From Sulfurimonas hydrogeniphila (GTDB lineage Bacteria; Campylobacterota; Campylobacteria; Campylobacterales; Sulfurimonadaceae), in assembly GCF_009068765.1 (NCBI RefSeq), contig NZ_CP035534.1, positions 1,488,001-1,552,000 on the forward strand: a DNA stretch of 64,000 nt, in the 5' to 3' direction. Numbering within the stretch: the stretch's first letter is position 1; each line of letters opens with the position of its first letter. Below are positions 19,367-28,952 of the stretch, one piece after another. The position numbers and the translations under genes were made by a program. Below the pieces are notes generated by a model that did not search any database, had not been told where the DNA came from, and worked only from the letters and a program-made list of their open reading frames with translations.

Positions 19367-20253
19367 ATCATTAAGTCCTTTAAACTTTTCTCACCGTTTA
19401 TCATAAAATCAATCCCTTCTTCCGCACCAAACGGAAGCGATGCTTCAGCCTTGCCAAAAAGTTTTTTCATTGCATCCTTATTGTCAACTTCCAAACTCCC
19501 ATAAAGCCTCTTATGAAACGATGGCTTTAAAACCTTCAACAAACTCTCAAAAAACGGCACCCGAACAAGATAAACTTTTTTTCCTAAATTTTCAGCTATA
19601 AGCTCTATAAGTTTTATGGTACTAAACGGTTTATCATCGCTCACTAAAAATATGCCATCTTTTTGCCGCTCAATGACAGCATCCATAAAAAAACATAAAT
19701 TCCCAATGTAGATCATACTGCGTCTGTTCTCAATTCCTCCAAAAGGCAACACAGGCACTTTGCGAACCAAATTAATAAGATTTTTTATGTTAGCTTTCAC
19801 CCCATACCCATAAACAATAGGCGTTCTTATAATAGAAACAATAAAATTATCATCTTCGATTTTTTGAAGTTCCTGCTCGGCTTTTAATTTACTTTTACCG
19901 TATTCATCCTGAGGGTAACATGGTGTACTTTCTGTATAACAAACATCACTCTCTTCCCCATATACTTTCACACTGCTCATAAACACAAAATGCTTCACGC
20001 CAGATGCTTTTGCTTTTTTGGCCAGATCCAAAGTTTGCGTAACATTTATCTTTTCATACGCCTCTTTACTCGCTCCACCCATCTGATGTACCAAAGCAGA
20101 CAAATGTACAACAACATCAACACCCTTTACATGTAGAGCATCAAAATTCTCCTGTAAAAAAGAAAAAGTTCTTATATTATAGTGTTGAGAATATTTTAAC
20201 TGGAAATAACTCCCGATAAAACCTCTTACCCCTGTTAATAAAATAGTTTTCAT
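19363..20253 (-). CDS. NAD-dependent nucleotide-sugar epimerase/reductase (WbpV/Gne-like)
   Basis: This extended short-chain dehydrogenase of 296 aa has the Rossmann motif TGVRGFIGS at the N-terminus, and the catalytic Ser/Tyr-Lys pattern in FMSSVKVYGE and YGKSKLKAEQ. Related proteins next to WecA/WbpL-type transferases reduce or epimerise UDP-4-keto or UDP-HexNAc sugars at the start of O-chain units. The exact sugar is not readable. It overlaps ligE by 4 bp and abuts the glycosyltransferase upstream. Confidence 0.82.
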   Translation of the reverse strand: MKTILLTGVRGFIGSYFQLKYSQHYNIRTFSFLQENFDALHVKGVDVVVHLSALVHQMGGASKEAYEKINVTQTLDLAKKAKASGVKHFVFMSSVKVYGEESDVCYTESTPCYPQDEYGKSKLKAEQELQKIEDDNFIVSIIRTPIVYGYGVKANIKNLINLVRKVPVLPFGGIENRRSMIYIGNLCFFMDAVIERQKDGIFLVSDDKPFSTIKLIELIAENLGKKVYLVRVPFFESLLKVLKPSFHKRLYGSLEVDNKDAMKKLFGKAEASLPFGAEEGIDFMINGEKSLKDLMI

Positions 20254-21396
20254 CTATATATCCATGTCTAGTTTCTTTAACTCACCTAACAGTTCATTCC
20301 AAAAATATTTTTGATCATACTTTTTGACAATACTATCTCTTACATTGCATCTAACAAAATTGTAAAATTTTTCATCTATAATAAATTTTTCCATTGCATG
20401 GAACAAAGCTACTTCATCTTTTTTCTTTACCAGCATTCCATTTATATTGTGTTCTATTACTTCATTACACCCATTTATATCAGTTGCAAGCAGTGGTATA
20501 TTAAAACTACCTGCTTCTATGAGAACATTTGGCAGTCCCTCCCTGTATGAAGGAAGAACAAATAGGTTAGTAATGCAAAGATATTTTCTTATATCATCCT
20601 GAAATTCTATATATTTTACAGAATTATTTTCTTTTATTATTTGATGGCTTTGTTTAGAAATCGGGTCTGATTCATTTTTATAATCGCCTATCAATAATAA
20701 TTTAATCTTAGGATATTTATCACTTAACAAATCAAATACACTCAACAACTCATCAATGCCTTTATCTTTTACAATTCTTCCTACAAAAGTTATTATAAAG
20801 TCATCTTTCTTAAGCTTTAAATTATCCTTGATTTTATTTTTTTGACTCTCCGAAAACTTATCTTTAAAAAACTCGGTATCAACACCGTTAACTGAACCAT
20901 TTCCAATTATAGCAACCTCTTTCGCTGTCATGTTTTTAACTGTTGCAGTCAAAATTTTGCTATTACAATATATTTTAGAGGAAAAAAAATATGTAGTCTT
21001 TTCTGTTATTGTCAATATTTTTTTTCTTATTCCTGTCGCTTCCAAATGAGGAAGGCCCACAACACTGTGCAGTCTATGCGGAACTCTAGTTATCCATGAT
21101 GAAATCATTCCAAGTAATCCGGCTTTTGGAGTAAGTGTATAAACAATCAAAGGCTTCTTTTTTAACAGATACACTGTAAGCTGTATCAAAACTTTTAAAT
21201 CTTTAAAAATATTAATTTTTCTATTAAAATCCACTATTTTTACAGATACATTTTCATACTCTTTAATACTTTGGATTTTATCTGAATATGATGTAACTAT
21301 TTCAACTTCATAATAATTAGATAAAAATTTTGCCTGTCCTTTTAGCCAAGTTTCTAAAACAACAGGAACAGTAACCATTATTACAATTTTTTTCAT
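20254..21396 (-). CDS. GT4 family glycosyltransferase
   Basis: This 380-aa GT-B fold enzyme has an N-terminal acceptor domain, the phosphate-binding FVGRIVKDKGIDELL motif, and the nucleotide-sugar site LPSYREGLPNVLIEAGSFNIP with its E-x7-E arrangement. It adds one sugar to the lipid-linked repeat on the cytoplasmic face. It overlaps the reductase gene upstream by 4 bp. Donor and linkage are unknown. Confidence 0.87.
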   Translation of the reverse strand: MKKIVIMVTVPVVLETWLKGQAKFLSNYYEVEIVTSYSDKIQSIKEYENVSVKIVDFNRKINIFKDLKVLIQLTVYLLKKKPLIVYTLTPKAGLLGMISSWITRVPHRLHSVVGLPHLEATGIRKKILTITEKTTYFFSSKIYCNSKILTATVKNMTAKEVAIIGNGSVNGVDTEFFKDKFSESQKNKIKDNLKLKKDDFIITFVGRIVKDKGIDELLSVFDLLSDKYPKIKLLLIGDYKNESDPISKQSHQIIKENNSVKYIEFQDDIRKYLCITNLFVLPSYREGLPNVLIEAGSFNIPLLATDINGCNEVIEHNINGMLVKKKDEVALFHAMEKFIIDEKFYNFVRCNVRDSIVKKYDQKYFWNELLGELKKLDMDI

Positions 21397-22211
21397 AAAT
21401 TAAATTCTTGTTGTAAATATTCTTTCACATTGATAAAATCATTTTTTTGAATTACTTCAACCAGTAATCTTGCATCAGAGGTTGAAACTTTTAACTCATC
21501 TCTAAATATATTGCTTGTTTTAATTTCGATCTGATTATTTGACAAAAATTCCAAGATCCCTTTTATTGAACTGCCAAAACCAGTACCTACATTAAGTATT
21601 TTAATATTTTGTATCTTTAACAGTTTACTATATATAAAAACCACATCATCAATATGTATAAAATCTCTAATGGCATTTCCATTGTTTACTATTTTTATTT
21701 CTTGATTGTTTTTATGAGCATTTATAATTTTACTGATAACAGAAAATTTATCATTTCCGCCATACATATTAAAAATCCTGGTAATCGTATAGTCTATCTT
21801 ATACTCATTACAATATTTTTCAATCAATTTCTCATTTGCAACTTTTAAAGAGGCATGCAAGTTTATAGGTTTTAATTCATCTGATTCATTACATAAAATA
21901 TTATTTCCATATACGGAACTGCTACTTGTGTATATTATTTTGTTGATGTCTGCATTTTTAAAGTAATCAAGCACTAAAGAAGTAATTAAAATGGCATTAG
22001 TGATGTAACTACTACTGCTATCGAAATTATTTAGCTGTGTTGCAGGTTGAAAGTTATTAAAAATAATATTAATTTTTTGATTTTTATACTCTTGTAAAAT
22101 ATTTATATTTTCCAATATTTCTCTTGAAGACAGTAATATGGAATTATCTATATACCTATTCATTCTTGTAGAAAGATTACTATTTTTCCCAATAATTAAA
22201 TTTTTAGGCAT
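21393..22211 (-). CDS. NAD-dependent epimerase/reductase, short
   Basis: This protein has 273 aa from the ATG at 22211, which is chosen because MPKNLIIGKNSNLS is a natural start and the longer form overlaps the upstream gene by 62 bp. The nucleotide-binding loop is unusual (IGKNSNLS rather than GxxGxxG). The catalytic YTSSSSVYGNN and the C-terminal FIHIDDVVFIYSKLL and LNVGTGFGSS segments place it in the extended SDR family. It could be a 4-ketoreductase. The gene is very AT-rich. Confidence 0.72.
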   Translation of the reverse strand: MPKNLIIGKNSNLSTRMNRYIDNSILLSSREILENINILQEYKNQKINIIFNNFQPATQLNNFDSSSSYITNAILITSLVLDYFKNADINKIIYTSSSSVYGNNILCNESDELKPINLHASLKVANEKLIEKYCNEYKIDYTITRIFNMYGGNDKFSVISKIINAHKNNQEIKIVNNGNAIRDFIHIDDVVFIYSKLLKIQNIKILNVGTGFGSSIKGILEFLSNNQIEIKTSNIFRDELKVSTSDARLLVEVIQKNDFINVKEYLQQEFNL

Positions 22212-23004
22212 AACTGTATCTCTTAAAAACAATCTTACAAATTTGTAACAAAGAACTAAATACATAATGTCTCATCGGTATCTCTTTTTTTAAAAAAATC
22301 AATGAAAGCAAATACAATGCTTTTCTGTAACCTATATCTGTCTCTCTGTTTGAAATTGAAGCATTATGAACTCTATAATTCAACAGCTTTTCTTTGAGTA
22401 AAACAATTTTTTTTTCATTTCTAATTAATTTTATCCAAAGTTGCCAATCTTCTACCGCAATCAAATTTTTCTCTTCTTCAAAATTAACTAAAGCACTTTT
22501 TTTTAACAATACAGAATTTACATTTATATAATTGATATAATAAATAATATTTTTCATACTTATAACAGTTTTTAAAAAATTAACCAGTTTTTGATTATCA
22601 AAATTTCCTTGTAATTCAGATTTTTCATCAATTTCATATGCCAATGTATGGACTACGTCAGCATGATTGTTTTGTAAAAATGCTAATTGTTTTTCTAACT
22701 TTTCCGGCAACCATACATCATCAGAATCCAAGAAAGCTATATATTCACCTTTTGCAATTTTTAAACCCTCATTTCTAGGATAAGCTGGTCCTCCTTTGTT
22801 CATATCCAAATTTACGACCTTGATTCTTTTATCTTGCTGCTGATATTCCTCAATAATAGAAACACTTTTATCTGTTGAATTATGATTTATAAGCAGTAGT
22901 TCAAAAACCTCATAAGTTTGCTTCAACACTGATTGTATTGTTTCATCTAGATAATTTTCTGCATTATATATTGGAATAATGACACTAATCAAAGGATTTT
23001 TCAT
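22204..23004 (-). CDS. GT2 family glycosyltransferase
   Basis: This 266-aa GT-A fold enzyme opens with SVIIPIYNAENYLDETIQS and has the DXD-type metal site in AFLDSDDVWLPEK. It has no clear C-terminal membrane anchor. It overlaps the next gene by 8 bp. It acts on the cytoplasmic side in O-unit or capsule assembly; donor unknown. Confidence 0.87.
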   Translation of the reverse strand: MKNPLISVIIPIYNAENYLDETIQSVLKQTYEVFELLLINHNSTDKSVSIIEEYQQQDKRIKVVNLDMNKGGPAYPRNEGLKIAKGEYIAFLDSDDVWLPEKLEKQLAFLQNNHADVVHTLAYEIDEKSELQGNFDNQKLVNFLKTVISMKNIIYYINYINVNSVLLKKSALVNFEEEKNLIAVEDWQLWIKLIRNEKKIVLLKEKLLNYRVHNASISNRETDIGYRKALYLLSLIFLKKEIPMRHYVFSSLLQICKIVFKRYSYA

Positions 23005-23005
23005 A

Positions 23006-23911
23006 TTAAATTTTATCCTTAATATATTTTTTCAAACCACTTTCCAAAGAAATATTCACTTTATAATTCAACTCTTTTTGCGACATTTCTATATCTGCAC
23101 ATGCTCTGATTGTATCAATTTTACGACTTTTATTCGCACCCCATGCAATATTTGCTTTTTTATTTGTAATACTTTCTAAAGTCTTTACCAAATCTCTTAT
23201 TGATATACATTTTCCTGTTCCCACGTCATAGTCAATTTTAGAAGCTTTAATATTATTAAAATCAAGAATAAGGTTATAATAAAGGTTTACAACATCATCT
23301 ATATGTACAAAATCCAATATCTGCTTACCATCACTCATATTAACAGCCTCATCCGAGTCTAGAGAATCTATAGCATAATCAATAATCTTTTTATTGGCAT
23401 TTTTCTTTCCATAAACTGTAAACAAAATCATATTTAAAAATTTAAAAGAGTTCTTTTTGGCATAGTACTCAATTATATATTTTGCAGAAGTTTTTGTAGC
23501 AGAATAAAAATATGTTGGGCTTATTATATTGTTGATATGATATTCGGAAAAAGAACCTGTATTTATAAACAATTGCAACTTGCAACCTGATAATGCAATT
23601 AACAGATTAGAGGTAAATACAATATTTGATTCTATTAGCTTAACTATATCTTTTGGTTCATCTGAACTTGTTGAATATGCAGCCAGATGAACTACAATTT
23701 CAGGTGAAAATTGTAAAACACTGTCATTAAACTCAGTTAGGTTATTACATTCGATATATATAACCGCATTCCCAAACATTTTTATGGCACTTTTTGAATC
23801 TCGAACAACCAGTGCAATTTCTATATTATGATTGATTAAAAGTTTATTCACAAGATCTGAACCAACATAGCCGGTTCCGCCAGTTACAAGAACTCTTTTT
23901 TTACCATTCAT
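23006..23911 (-). CDS. NAD-dependent nucleotide-sugar reductase/epimerase (CDP-sugar branch)
   Basis: This 301-aa extended SDR has VTGGTGYVGSDL, the catalytic YSATKTSAKYI, and FVHIDDVVNLYYNL. It sits directly after the cupin epimerase, rfbG and rfbF. The best inferred role is 4-keto reduction of a CDP-4-keto-6-deoxyhexose. No RfbH-type 3-dehydratase is present, so the product should be a 6-deoxy rather than a 3,6-dideoxy sugar. Confidence 0.78.
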   Translation of the reverse strand: MNGKKRVLVTGGTGYVGSDLVNKLLINHNIEIALVVRDSKSAIKMFGNAVIYIECNNLTEFNDSVLQFSPEIVVHLAAYSTSSDEPKDIVKLIESNIVFTSNLLIALSGCKLQLFINTGSFSEYHINNIISPTYFYSATKTSAKYIIEYYAKKNSFKFLNMILFTVYGKKNANKKIIDYAIDSLDSDEAVNMSDGKQILDFVHIDDVVNLYYNLILDFNNIKASKIDYDVGTGKCISIRDLVKTLESITNKKANIAWGANKSRKIDTIRACADIEMSQKELNYKVNISLESGLKKYIKDKI

Positions 23912-24308
23912 AGTTTATCTCATTAATATCTAAATTTATTGCTTCGTCTGGATTATGCTCAATTGAAGCGATATTTAATAACATACTGCTTTCGCTTAAA
24001 CCTTTAAAAGCCATCCACAAATTTGGTTTTACAGTAAGTCTTTGGTAATTTTTTTGAGAAAGTTTTACACTGAAAAACTCTTTATTTATTTCATCATACA
24101 CAACAAATTCTATTTCTCCAACAACCACTACAAGATTTAAAGTCATTTGAGTATGTTTCTTCCATCCCTTGATATCATTTAGGTATATAGTTGAAAAATA
24201 AGCTTCTCCAAATCCATCAAACCCCTCATCACTTTTTTTCATGGCATGAAAAATATCACCTTTTGGATTATAAATCTGTTTTAGCGGTGTTAAAATTACT
24301 CCGTCCAT
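23901..24308 (-). CDS. RfbC-like cupin sugar epimerase
   Basis: This 135-aa protein resembles the dTDP-4-dehydrorhamnose 3,5-epimerase family, with LKQIYNPKGDIFHAMKK at the start, then a cupin core (MTLNLVVVVGEIEFVVYDE) and LTVKPNLWMAFKGL. It is shorter than RmlC. Its place between rfbG and a reductase suggests 3- and/or 5-epimerisation of CDP-4-keto-6-deoxyglucose. Overlaps with both neighbours indicate one operon. Confidence 0.75.
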   Translation of the reverse strand: MDGVILTPLKQIYNPKGDIFHAMKKSDEGFDGFGEAYFSTIYLNDIKGWKKHTQMTLNLVVVVGEIEFVVYDEINKEFFSVKLSQKNYQRLTVKPNLWMAFKGLSESSMLLNIASIEHNPDEAINLDINEINYEW

Positions 24309-25396
24309 TGCAAACCTCGCGTTTTTGCCATACTTTCATATTCATTTATCTGTTCCAAAGTTTTTTCTAAAATATTGTTATTATTGTTATAAAAGTCATA
24401 ATACCACTCACTGGTAAATCTAATAGTATCTTTATACTCTAAATTTGCCTGCCATTTCAGATAAAAGAGAGCTTTGTCACAATTGAGTTTTAGCAATCCT
24501 GCCTCATGAAAAGGTATGTTCCCTGTAATAGTAAAAGCATCCTTGGCATTTGTAAAATGCCAATACTGACTTAAATCTGCAAGCAATTGTTTAACTGTGT
24601 GATTTTGTTCTGCCCTTGGTCCAAAGTTAAACGCTTCCCCATGCAAAGAGTTGTTTTCATACAAAACCTGCCCTAGATTTAAATATCCACTTAAAGGTTC
24701 AAGCACATGCTGCCAAGGTCTCGTAGCTTCTGGGCTTCGTATCTCCACACTTTGATTTTTACTCCAAGCGTGCATGCAGTCAACTACAATCCTGTCTTTT
24801 GCCCAATCTCCGCCACCTATAACATTTCCGGCTCTACCAATGGCTAACTTAACATTACAATTGTCTTTTTTAAAAAATGAGTGATAATATGATTTTATAA
24901 TAAGCTCAGCAGCACCCTTGCTACCACTGTAAATATCTTTACCACCCATTTTATCATCCTCTTTGTAGCCCCATACCTGTTCTACATTGGCATACGCTTT
25001 ATCACTTGTGATAATTATAACGCTGCATTTATGATTTGAGTTTTTAAGAGCTTCTAAAATATTTGCCGTTCCCATTACATTTGAGGATATTGTGTCAATT
25101 GGATTTTCATAAGATGTTGAAACTATCGGCTGTGCTGCCAGATGAAAAAGAAACTCCGGCGCTTCTGCGGCTATAATTTCATTCATTTTAGATAAATTTC
25201 TTATATCCTCTTGATAATGCTTTATCTTTTTTTGTAGCTGTAACTCTTCAAACATTGAAGGATTTGTCGGAATATCTTTTGAGATGCCTATAACTTTTGC
25301 CCCAAGTTTTAAAAGCCACAGAGTAAGCCATGTGCCTTTAAATCCTGTATGCCCGGTAACAAGTACTTTTTTATCTTTGTATACATTTTTGAACAT
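24296..25396 (-). CDS. rfbG: CDP-glucose 4,6-dehydratase
   Basis: This enzyme converts CDP-D-glucose to CDP-4-keto-6-deoxyglucose. It starts KDKKVLVTGHTGFKGTWLTLWL, the family's typical VTGHTGFKG variant of the Rossmann motif, and has YSGSKGAAELI at the catalytic Tyr-Lys and RPWQHVLEPLSGYL. The ATG at 25396 is chosen, giving 366 aa with an SD-like GGGA upstream; a 7-codon longer start at 25417 is possible. It overlaps rfbF. Confidence 0.93.
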   Translation of the reverse strand: MFKNVYKDKKVLVTGHTGFKGTWLTLWLLKLGAKVIGISKDIPTNPSMFEELQLQKKIKHYQEDIRNLSKMNEIIAAEAPEFLFHLAAQPIVSTSYENPIDTISSNVMGTANILEALKNSNHKCSVIIITSDKAYANVEQVWGYKEDDKMGGKDIYSGSKGAAELIIKSYYHSFFKKDNCNVKLAIGRAGNVIGGGDWAKDRIVVDCMHAWSKNQSVEIRSPEATRPWQHVLEPLSGYLNLGQVLYENNSLHGEAFNFGPRAEQNHTVKQLLADLSQYWHFTNAKDAFTITGNIPFHEAGLLKLNCDKALFYLKWQANLEYKDTIRFTSEWYYDFYNNNNNILEKTLEQINEYESMAKTRGLQWTE

Positions 25397-25398
25397 TG

Positions 25399-26175
25399 CT
25401 ATTCCCATACCTTCCAAGGGGCAACACCTTCATCCCAAAGTTTATTAAGATCATTTTTATCTTTTAAGCTATCCATCGGCTTCCAAAAGCCTTCATGTTT
25501 GAAAGTAAATATTTCTCCATCTTTAGCAAGTTTTTGCAGTGGTTCTTGCTCAAAAACAGTTGCATCTCCACCTGTAATGTAGTCAAAAACTTTCGGTTCG
25601 CAAACAAAAAACCCTGCATTTATCCAACCACCGTCACCCTTTGGCTTCTCTAAAAAATCTGTTACCTGATGTGATTCAGAGATATTAAGTGCACCAAAAC
25701 GTCCATCTGGTTGAGCAGAGGTCATAGTCATTGCTTTACCGTGTTTTTTATGAAATGCTACCAATTCTTTTATATTTACATCACTTACCCCATCTCCATA
25801 AGTGAGCATAAACGCTTCATTACCAATAACTTTTTGTGCCTGTTTAATTCGTCCTCCTGTCATAGAGTTCAGCCCTGTATCAAGCAATGTTACCTTCCAT
25901 GGTTCACTTGAATTATTTAACACTTCCATTTTACCATTTGACATATCTATAGTTATATCACTTTGATGTAAAAAATAGTTTGCAAAATACTCTTTAATAT
26001 AATAGCCTTTATATCCTAAGAGAATAACAAAATCATTAAAACCATACTCTGAATATATTTTCATAATATGCCATAAAATAGGCTTACCCCCTATTTCAAC
26101 CATAGGTTTTGGCCTTATGTCTGTCTCTTCACTAAGTCTTGTTCCAAAACCGCCTGCTAACAGTAATACTTTCAT
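25399..26175 (-). CDS. rfbF: Glucose-1-phosphate cytidylyltransferase
   Basis: This 258-aa enzyme makes CDP-glucose from CTP and glucose-1-P, feeding RfbG. The N-terminal LLAGGFGTRLSEETDIRPKP is the nucleotidyltransferase signature, and KPMVEIGGKPILWHIMK and YGDGVSDVN follow. The C-terminal segment FWKPMDSLKDKNDLNKLW is characteristic of RfbF. It overlaps the gene upstream by 4 bp and rfbG downstream. Confidence 0.94.
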   Translation of the reverse strand: MKVLLLAGGFGTRLSEETDIRPKPMVEIGGKPILWHIMKIYSEYGFNDFVILLGYKGYYIKEYFANYFLHQSDITIDMSNGKMEVLNNSSEPWKVTLLDTGLNSMTGGRIKQAQKVIGNEAFMLTYGDGVSDVNIKELVAFHKKHGKAMTMTSAQPDGRFGALNISESHQVTDFLEKPKGDGGWINAGFFVCEPKVFDYITGGDATVFEQEPLQKLAKDGEIFTFKHEGFWKPMDSLKDKNDLNKLWDEGVAPWKVWE

Positions 26176-27683
26176 AAATTATTTTCCTCAATTCCAAATA
26201 TATTTTTAATTCTTTCTTCTGTTGGCTCTCTAAAAAAGTTTTCCTTGTACCACAAAGAAATTTGCTTTATTTCATCTTTATAATTTTTTCTATATACCAA
26301 TAACTTATTATACAATTTCTCAATATCATCTTTAGTAAACGCAATATCCCAAATCTTCCCTTTTCCATGGGTCACTAATGGATTAGCGGTAAGATTATCT
26401 TGACTGGCTATTATTATTACAGATAATCCACAGGTTACTGCCTCAAGAGAAGTCCCAGAAGCAGTACCTATTACTAGTTTTGTGTTTTCAAAAAGTTTAT
26501 AAATATTGCTATTCGAAATTTCAATAGTATTTGGGATATTACCAAGTTTATGTATATTAACTGCTGGATGGTTTTTAAATATCACATTATCTAAATGTTC
26601 TATCCTTTCTATCATATATTTTGTATCATTTTCTATATAAGAACCGAGCAAAAGTACATTTTTTTCTTCTTTGATACCCTGAAATTCAAAAACTCCTTTA
26701 TATCTTAATGAAACTCCAACATCATATTTCACTTTTTCTCTATCTAATACATAATATTTTCCATTAACAGACACCTTATGAGGTGATGCAAGCATATCAT
26801 AATCTAAATCATCTACATAAGCATTAAAATAAGTTTCATAATTTAAATAAAACTGTAATGCGTTTAATGTTATTTTGTCATTATGATTTCTAATCCCATA
26901 GTTAAAACTTCTCTCAATCACTTGAAATTCACTCCAGGAATATATTGTTTTTATACTCTCAATTTGAGCTAAATTTTTACCTAAAATATATCTTGTTAAA
27001 CTATCAAAACTAAAATATTTAATATCATTAACTACAGCATTATTAAATATTTTATCAATATCATTCTCTTCTTTTTGTAACAGTCTTAATGTTTTAAATG
27101 GATACACTACTATAAGTCCAAACAGTTTCACAAAATCACTTAATTTCAAAAATTCATACTCAAATACAAAATCCTTTTTATCTTGATTTATTATTTTAAA
27201 AAAGTGTTTTAACTTTAATGGATTTTGACCAACGCCATAAGGTCTTAATAAAATAGCATACTGAGTATGATATTTTTCAAATATTTCATAGATACCGGTT
27301 AAATAATTTTCACTAAATTGACCATTTTCATTTGTCTTATCTATAAGTCCAAAAGTATCAATAATAATTTCTAATCTGTTTTTTCTTTGTTTCTTATAAT
27401 AAATTTTATAGATAAAAAAAGCAGTAACATATGAAAAATAAAGATAAATATTTTTTATATAATATTTCACTAATTTTCTTGTGAATAAAAACAGATTATT
27501 GTCTTTTTGAATATTATTTGTAAAAAAGTTTTTAGGAAACACACTTGCATATGGATTTTTAACTAAAGTAGCATTAATTATTGTATAGATATCCCATCTG
27601 GCATTTCTTTTTATCTTATCAATGTAGGCATGAAAATTACTTTTTTTATTTTGGTAATTCTCCTCTAATTCCTTTGGATTCAA
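26172..27683 (-). CDS. Putative GT-B surface-carbohydrate transferase
   Basis: This 503-aa protein is not recognised at family level with certainty. The C-terminal half looks like a GT-B donor domain: FKNHPAVNIHKL, then GTASGTSLEAVTCGLSVIII, the pattern seen in capsule transferases of the KpsC/S or sialyl/KDO type. The N-terminal half has one hydrophobic stretch (about residues 78-94) and no other clear motif. It lies between rfbF and a HAD phosphatase, both joined by 4-bp overlaps, so it belongs to the polysaccharide operon. Confidence 0.6.
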   Translation of the reverse strand: MNPKELEENYQNKKSNFHAYIDKIKRNARWDIYTIINATLVKNPYASVFPKNFFTNNIQKDNNLFLFTRKLVKYYIKNIYLYFSYVTAFFIYKIYYKKQRKNRLEIIIDTFGLIDKTNENGQFSENYLTGIYEIFEKYHTQYAILLRPYGVGQNPLKLKHFFKIINQDKKDFVFEYEFLKLSDFVKLFGLIVVYPFKTLRLLQKEENDIDKIFNNAVVNDIKYFSFDSLTRYILGKNLAQIESIKTIYSWSEFQVIERSFNYGIRNHNDKITLNALQFYLNYETYFNAYVDDLDYDMLASPHKVSVNGKYYVLDREKVKYDVGVSLRYKGVFEFQGIKEEKNVLLLGSYIENDTKYMIERIEHLDNVIFKNHPAVNIHKLGNIPNTIEISNSNIYKLFENTKLVIGTASGTSLEAVTCGLSVIIIASQDNLTANPLVTHGKGKIWDIAFTKDDIEKLYNKLLVYRKNYKDEIKQISLWYKENFFREPTEERIKNIFGIEENNL

Positions 27684-28297
27684 AGTTTAAACTCCAAAAA
27701 TGTATCAATATAATTTCCATACTGTTTTAACTCTGAATTATTATACCCATAAAAATTTATCTTATTCTTTTTAGCCGCATTATAATCTGTGATGGCATCA
27801 CCGATTAATATTGTTTCATCAGTTTTGTAATTATATTTCTCCATAATATTAGCTATTAAAATATCTTTTTTAGTTGGACTTCCATTGATTGATAAAAAAT
27901 AGCATGTGATTTCAAACTGTTTACACAAATCATTAAGTTCACGATTTTCTGCACCTGAGACGATATGAAAATTATATTCTTTGTAATTCGCTTTTATAAA
28001 TTCAATGGTTTCCATAATTAAGTTTTCTTTGTTAGATAATTTCATTTTAATAATCCGAGCAAATTTATCTGCTAGTTTTACAATTTCATCTTCTGAAATA
28101 TCTTGATGCAAAATATCAGTATAAAAATATCTAATTTTATCAAATCTTGAAACACCACCGTTTTCATAATGATATTTCTCAATCTGTTGTAAATATTTTT
28201 TGTCATAACCATGGAACAATTTTACAAAACCATCCCCCTTAATCTTCATACTATCAAGTATAACACCATCAAAATCCCATAAAATTGTTTTAATCAT
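27680..28297 (-). CDS. HAD superfamily phosphatase
   Basis: The ATG at 28297 gives MIKTILWDFDGVILDSMKI, with HAD motif I (DFDGV) at the N-terminus. Motif II is in HIVSGAENREL, the lysine in SPTKKDILI, and motif IV in ILIGDAITDYNAA. It is a sugar-phosphate phosphatase by inference. It overlaps the cyclase-family gene by 8 bp. A longer reading frame to 28333 lacks a better start. Confidence 0.8.
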   Translation of the reverse strand: MIKTILWDFDGVILDSMKIKGDGFVKLFHGYDKKYLQQIEKYHYENGGVSRFDKIRYFYTDILHQDISEDEIVKLADKFARIIKMKLSNKENLIMETIEFIKANYKEYNFHIVSGAENRELNDLCKQFEITCYFLSINGSPTKKDILIANIMEKYNYKTDETILIGDAITDYNAAKKNKINFYGYNNSELKQYGNYIDTFLEFKL

Positions 28298-28952
28298 GTA
28301 ATATTCCAAATACAGTACATGGTAAGCCATCACACTGAGATATTCTAAACGGTGACACTATAATCTCTTTAAACTGTACATTTTCGCTAATACTTCTTAA
28401 ATCCATATCTTCAAGTAAAAGTATAGGTTTTTGGGGATTTAAAAACCTTTTATGGGATTCTCTTCCTAATTCTCTGTTTTGAAAACTAGATACAGAGATA
28501 GAATCAAATCCAAACACTCTGATAGATGGAAAATTTTCTATTAAAAAATTATAAATATCTCCATGAAAACCATAATTCTCTTTCCAAAATTTTTCACTAT
28601 TTCGACTATTACAAATACCTGTTTTTACAATTAAAATATCATAACCAATATCTGTGATGTTTTTTAATCTTGCTGTCAATTTTTCATTTATAATTAACTC
28701 TTCTTGAACTATCTCTACAATGAGTGGTTTTTTAAATACCCAAAAATCAGCATTAAAATCCTTAACAGTCTGTCCCTTTTCATAAAAGTGGTAGGGCATA
28801 TCTATATGTGTACCTATATGAACAGTAGTAGATATTGTTGTATCATTAGCAACATCCCCTTTTAAAATATCACTTTTTTTTATTTGTACAAATTTATTTT
28901 TATTCCCGTAAGCAGGTGTGTGTTCATCTAATATATAAGACAAAAACAACAT
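28290..28952 (-). CDS. Cyclase / kynurenine formamidase family hydrolase
   Basis: This 220-aa protein has the family metal-binding signature HIGTHIDMPYHF and a C-terminal VSPFRISQCDGLPC segment. Known members hydrolyse N-formyl or lactone/amide bonds. Its position between a HAD phosphatase and a nucleotide-sugar epimerase suggests action on a sugar derivative, perhaps opening a lactone or removing a formyl group. No specific substrate can be assigned. Confidence 0.75.
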   Translation of the reverse strand: MLFLSYILDEHTPAYGNKNKFVQIKKSDILKGDVANDTTISTTVHIGTHIDMPYHFYEKGQTVKDFNADFWVFKKPLIVEIVQEELIINEKLTARLKNITDIGYDILIVKTGICNSRNSEKFWKENYGFHGDIYNFLIENFPSIRVFGFDSISVSSFQNRELGRESHKRFLNPQKPILLLEDMDLRSISENVQFKEIIVSPFRISQCDGLPCTVFGILHD

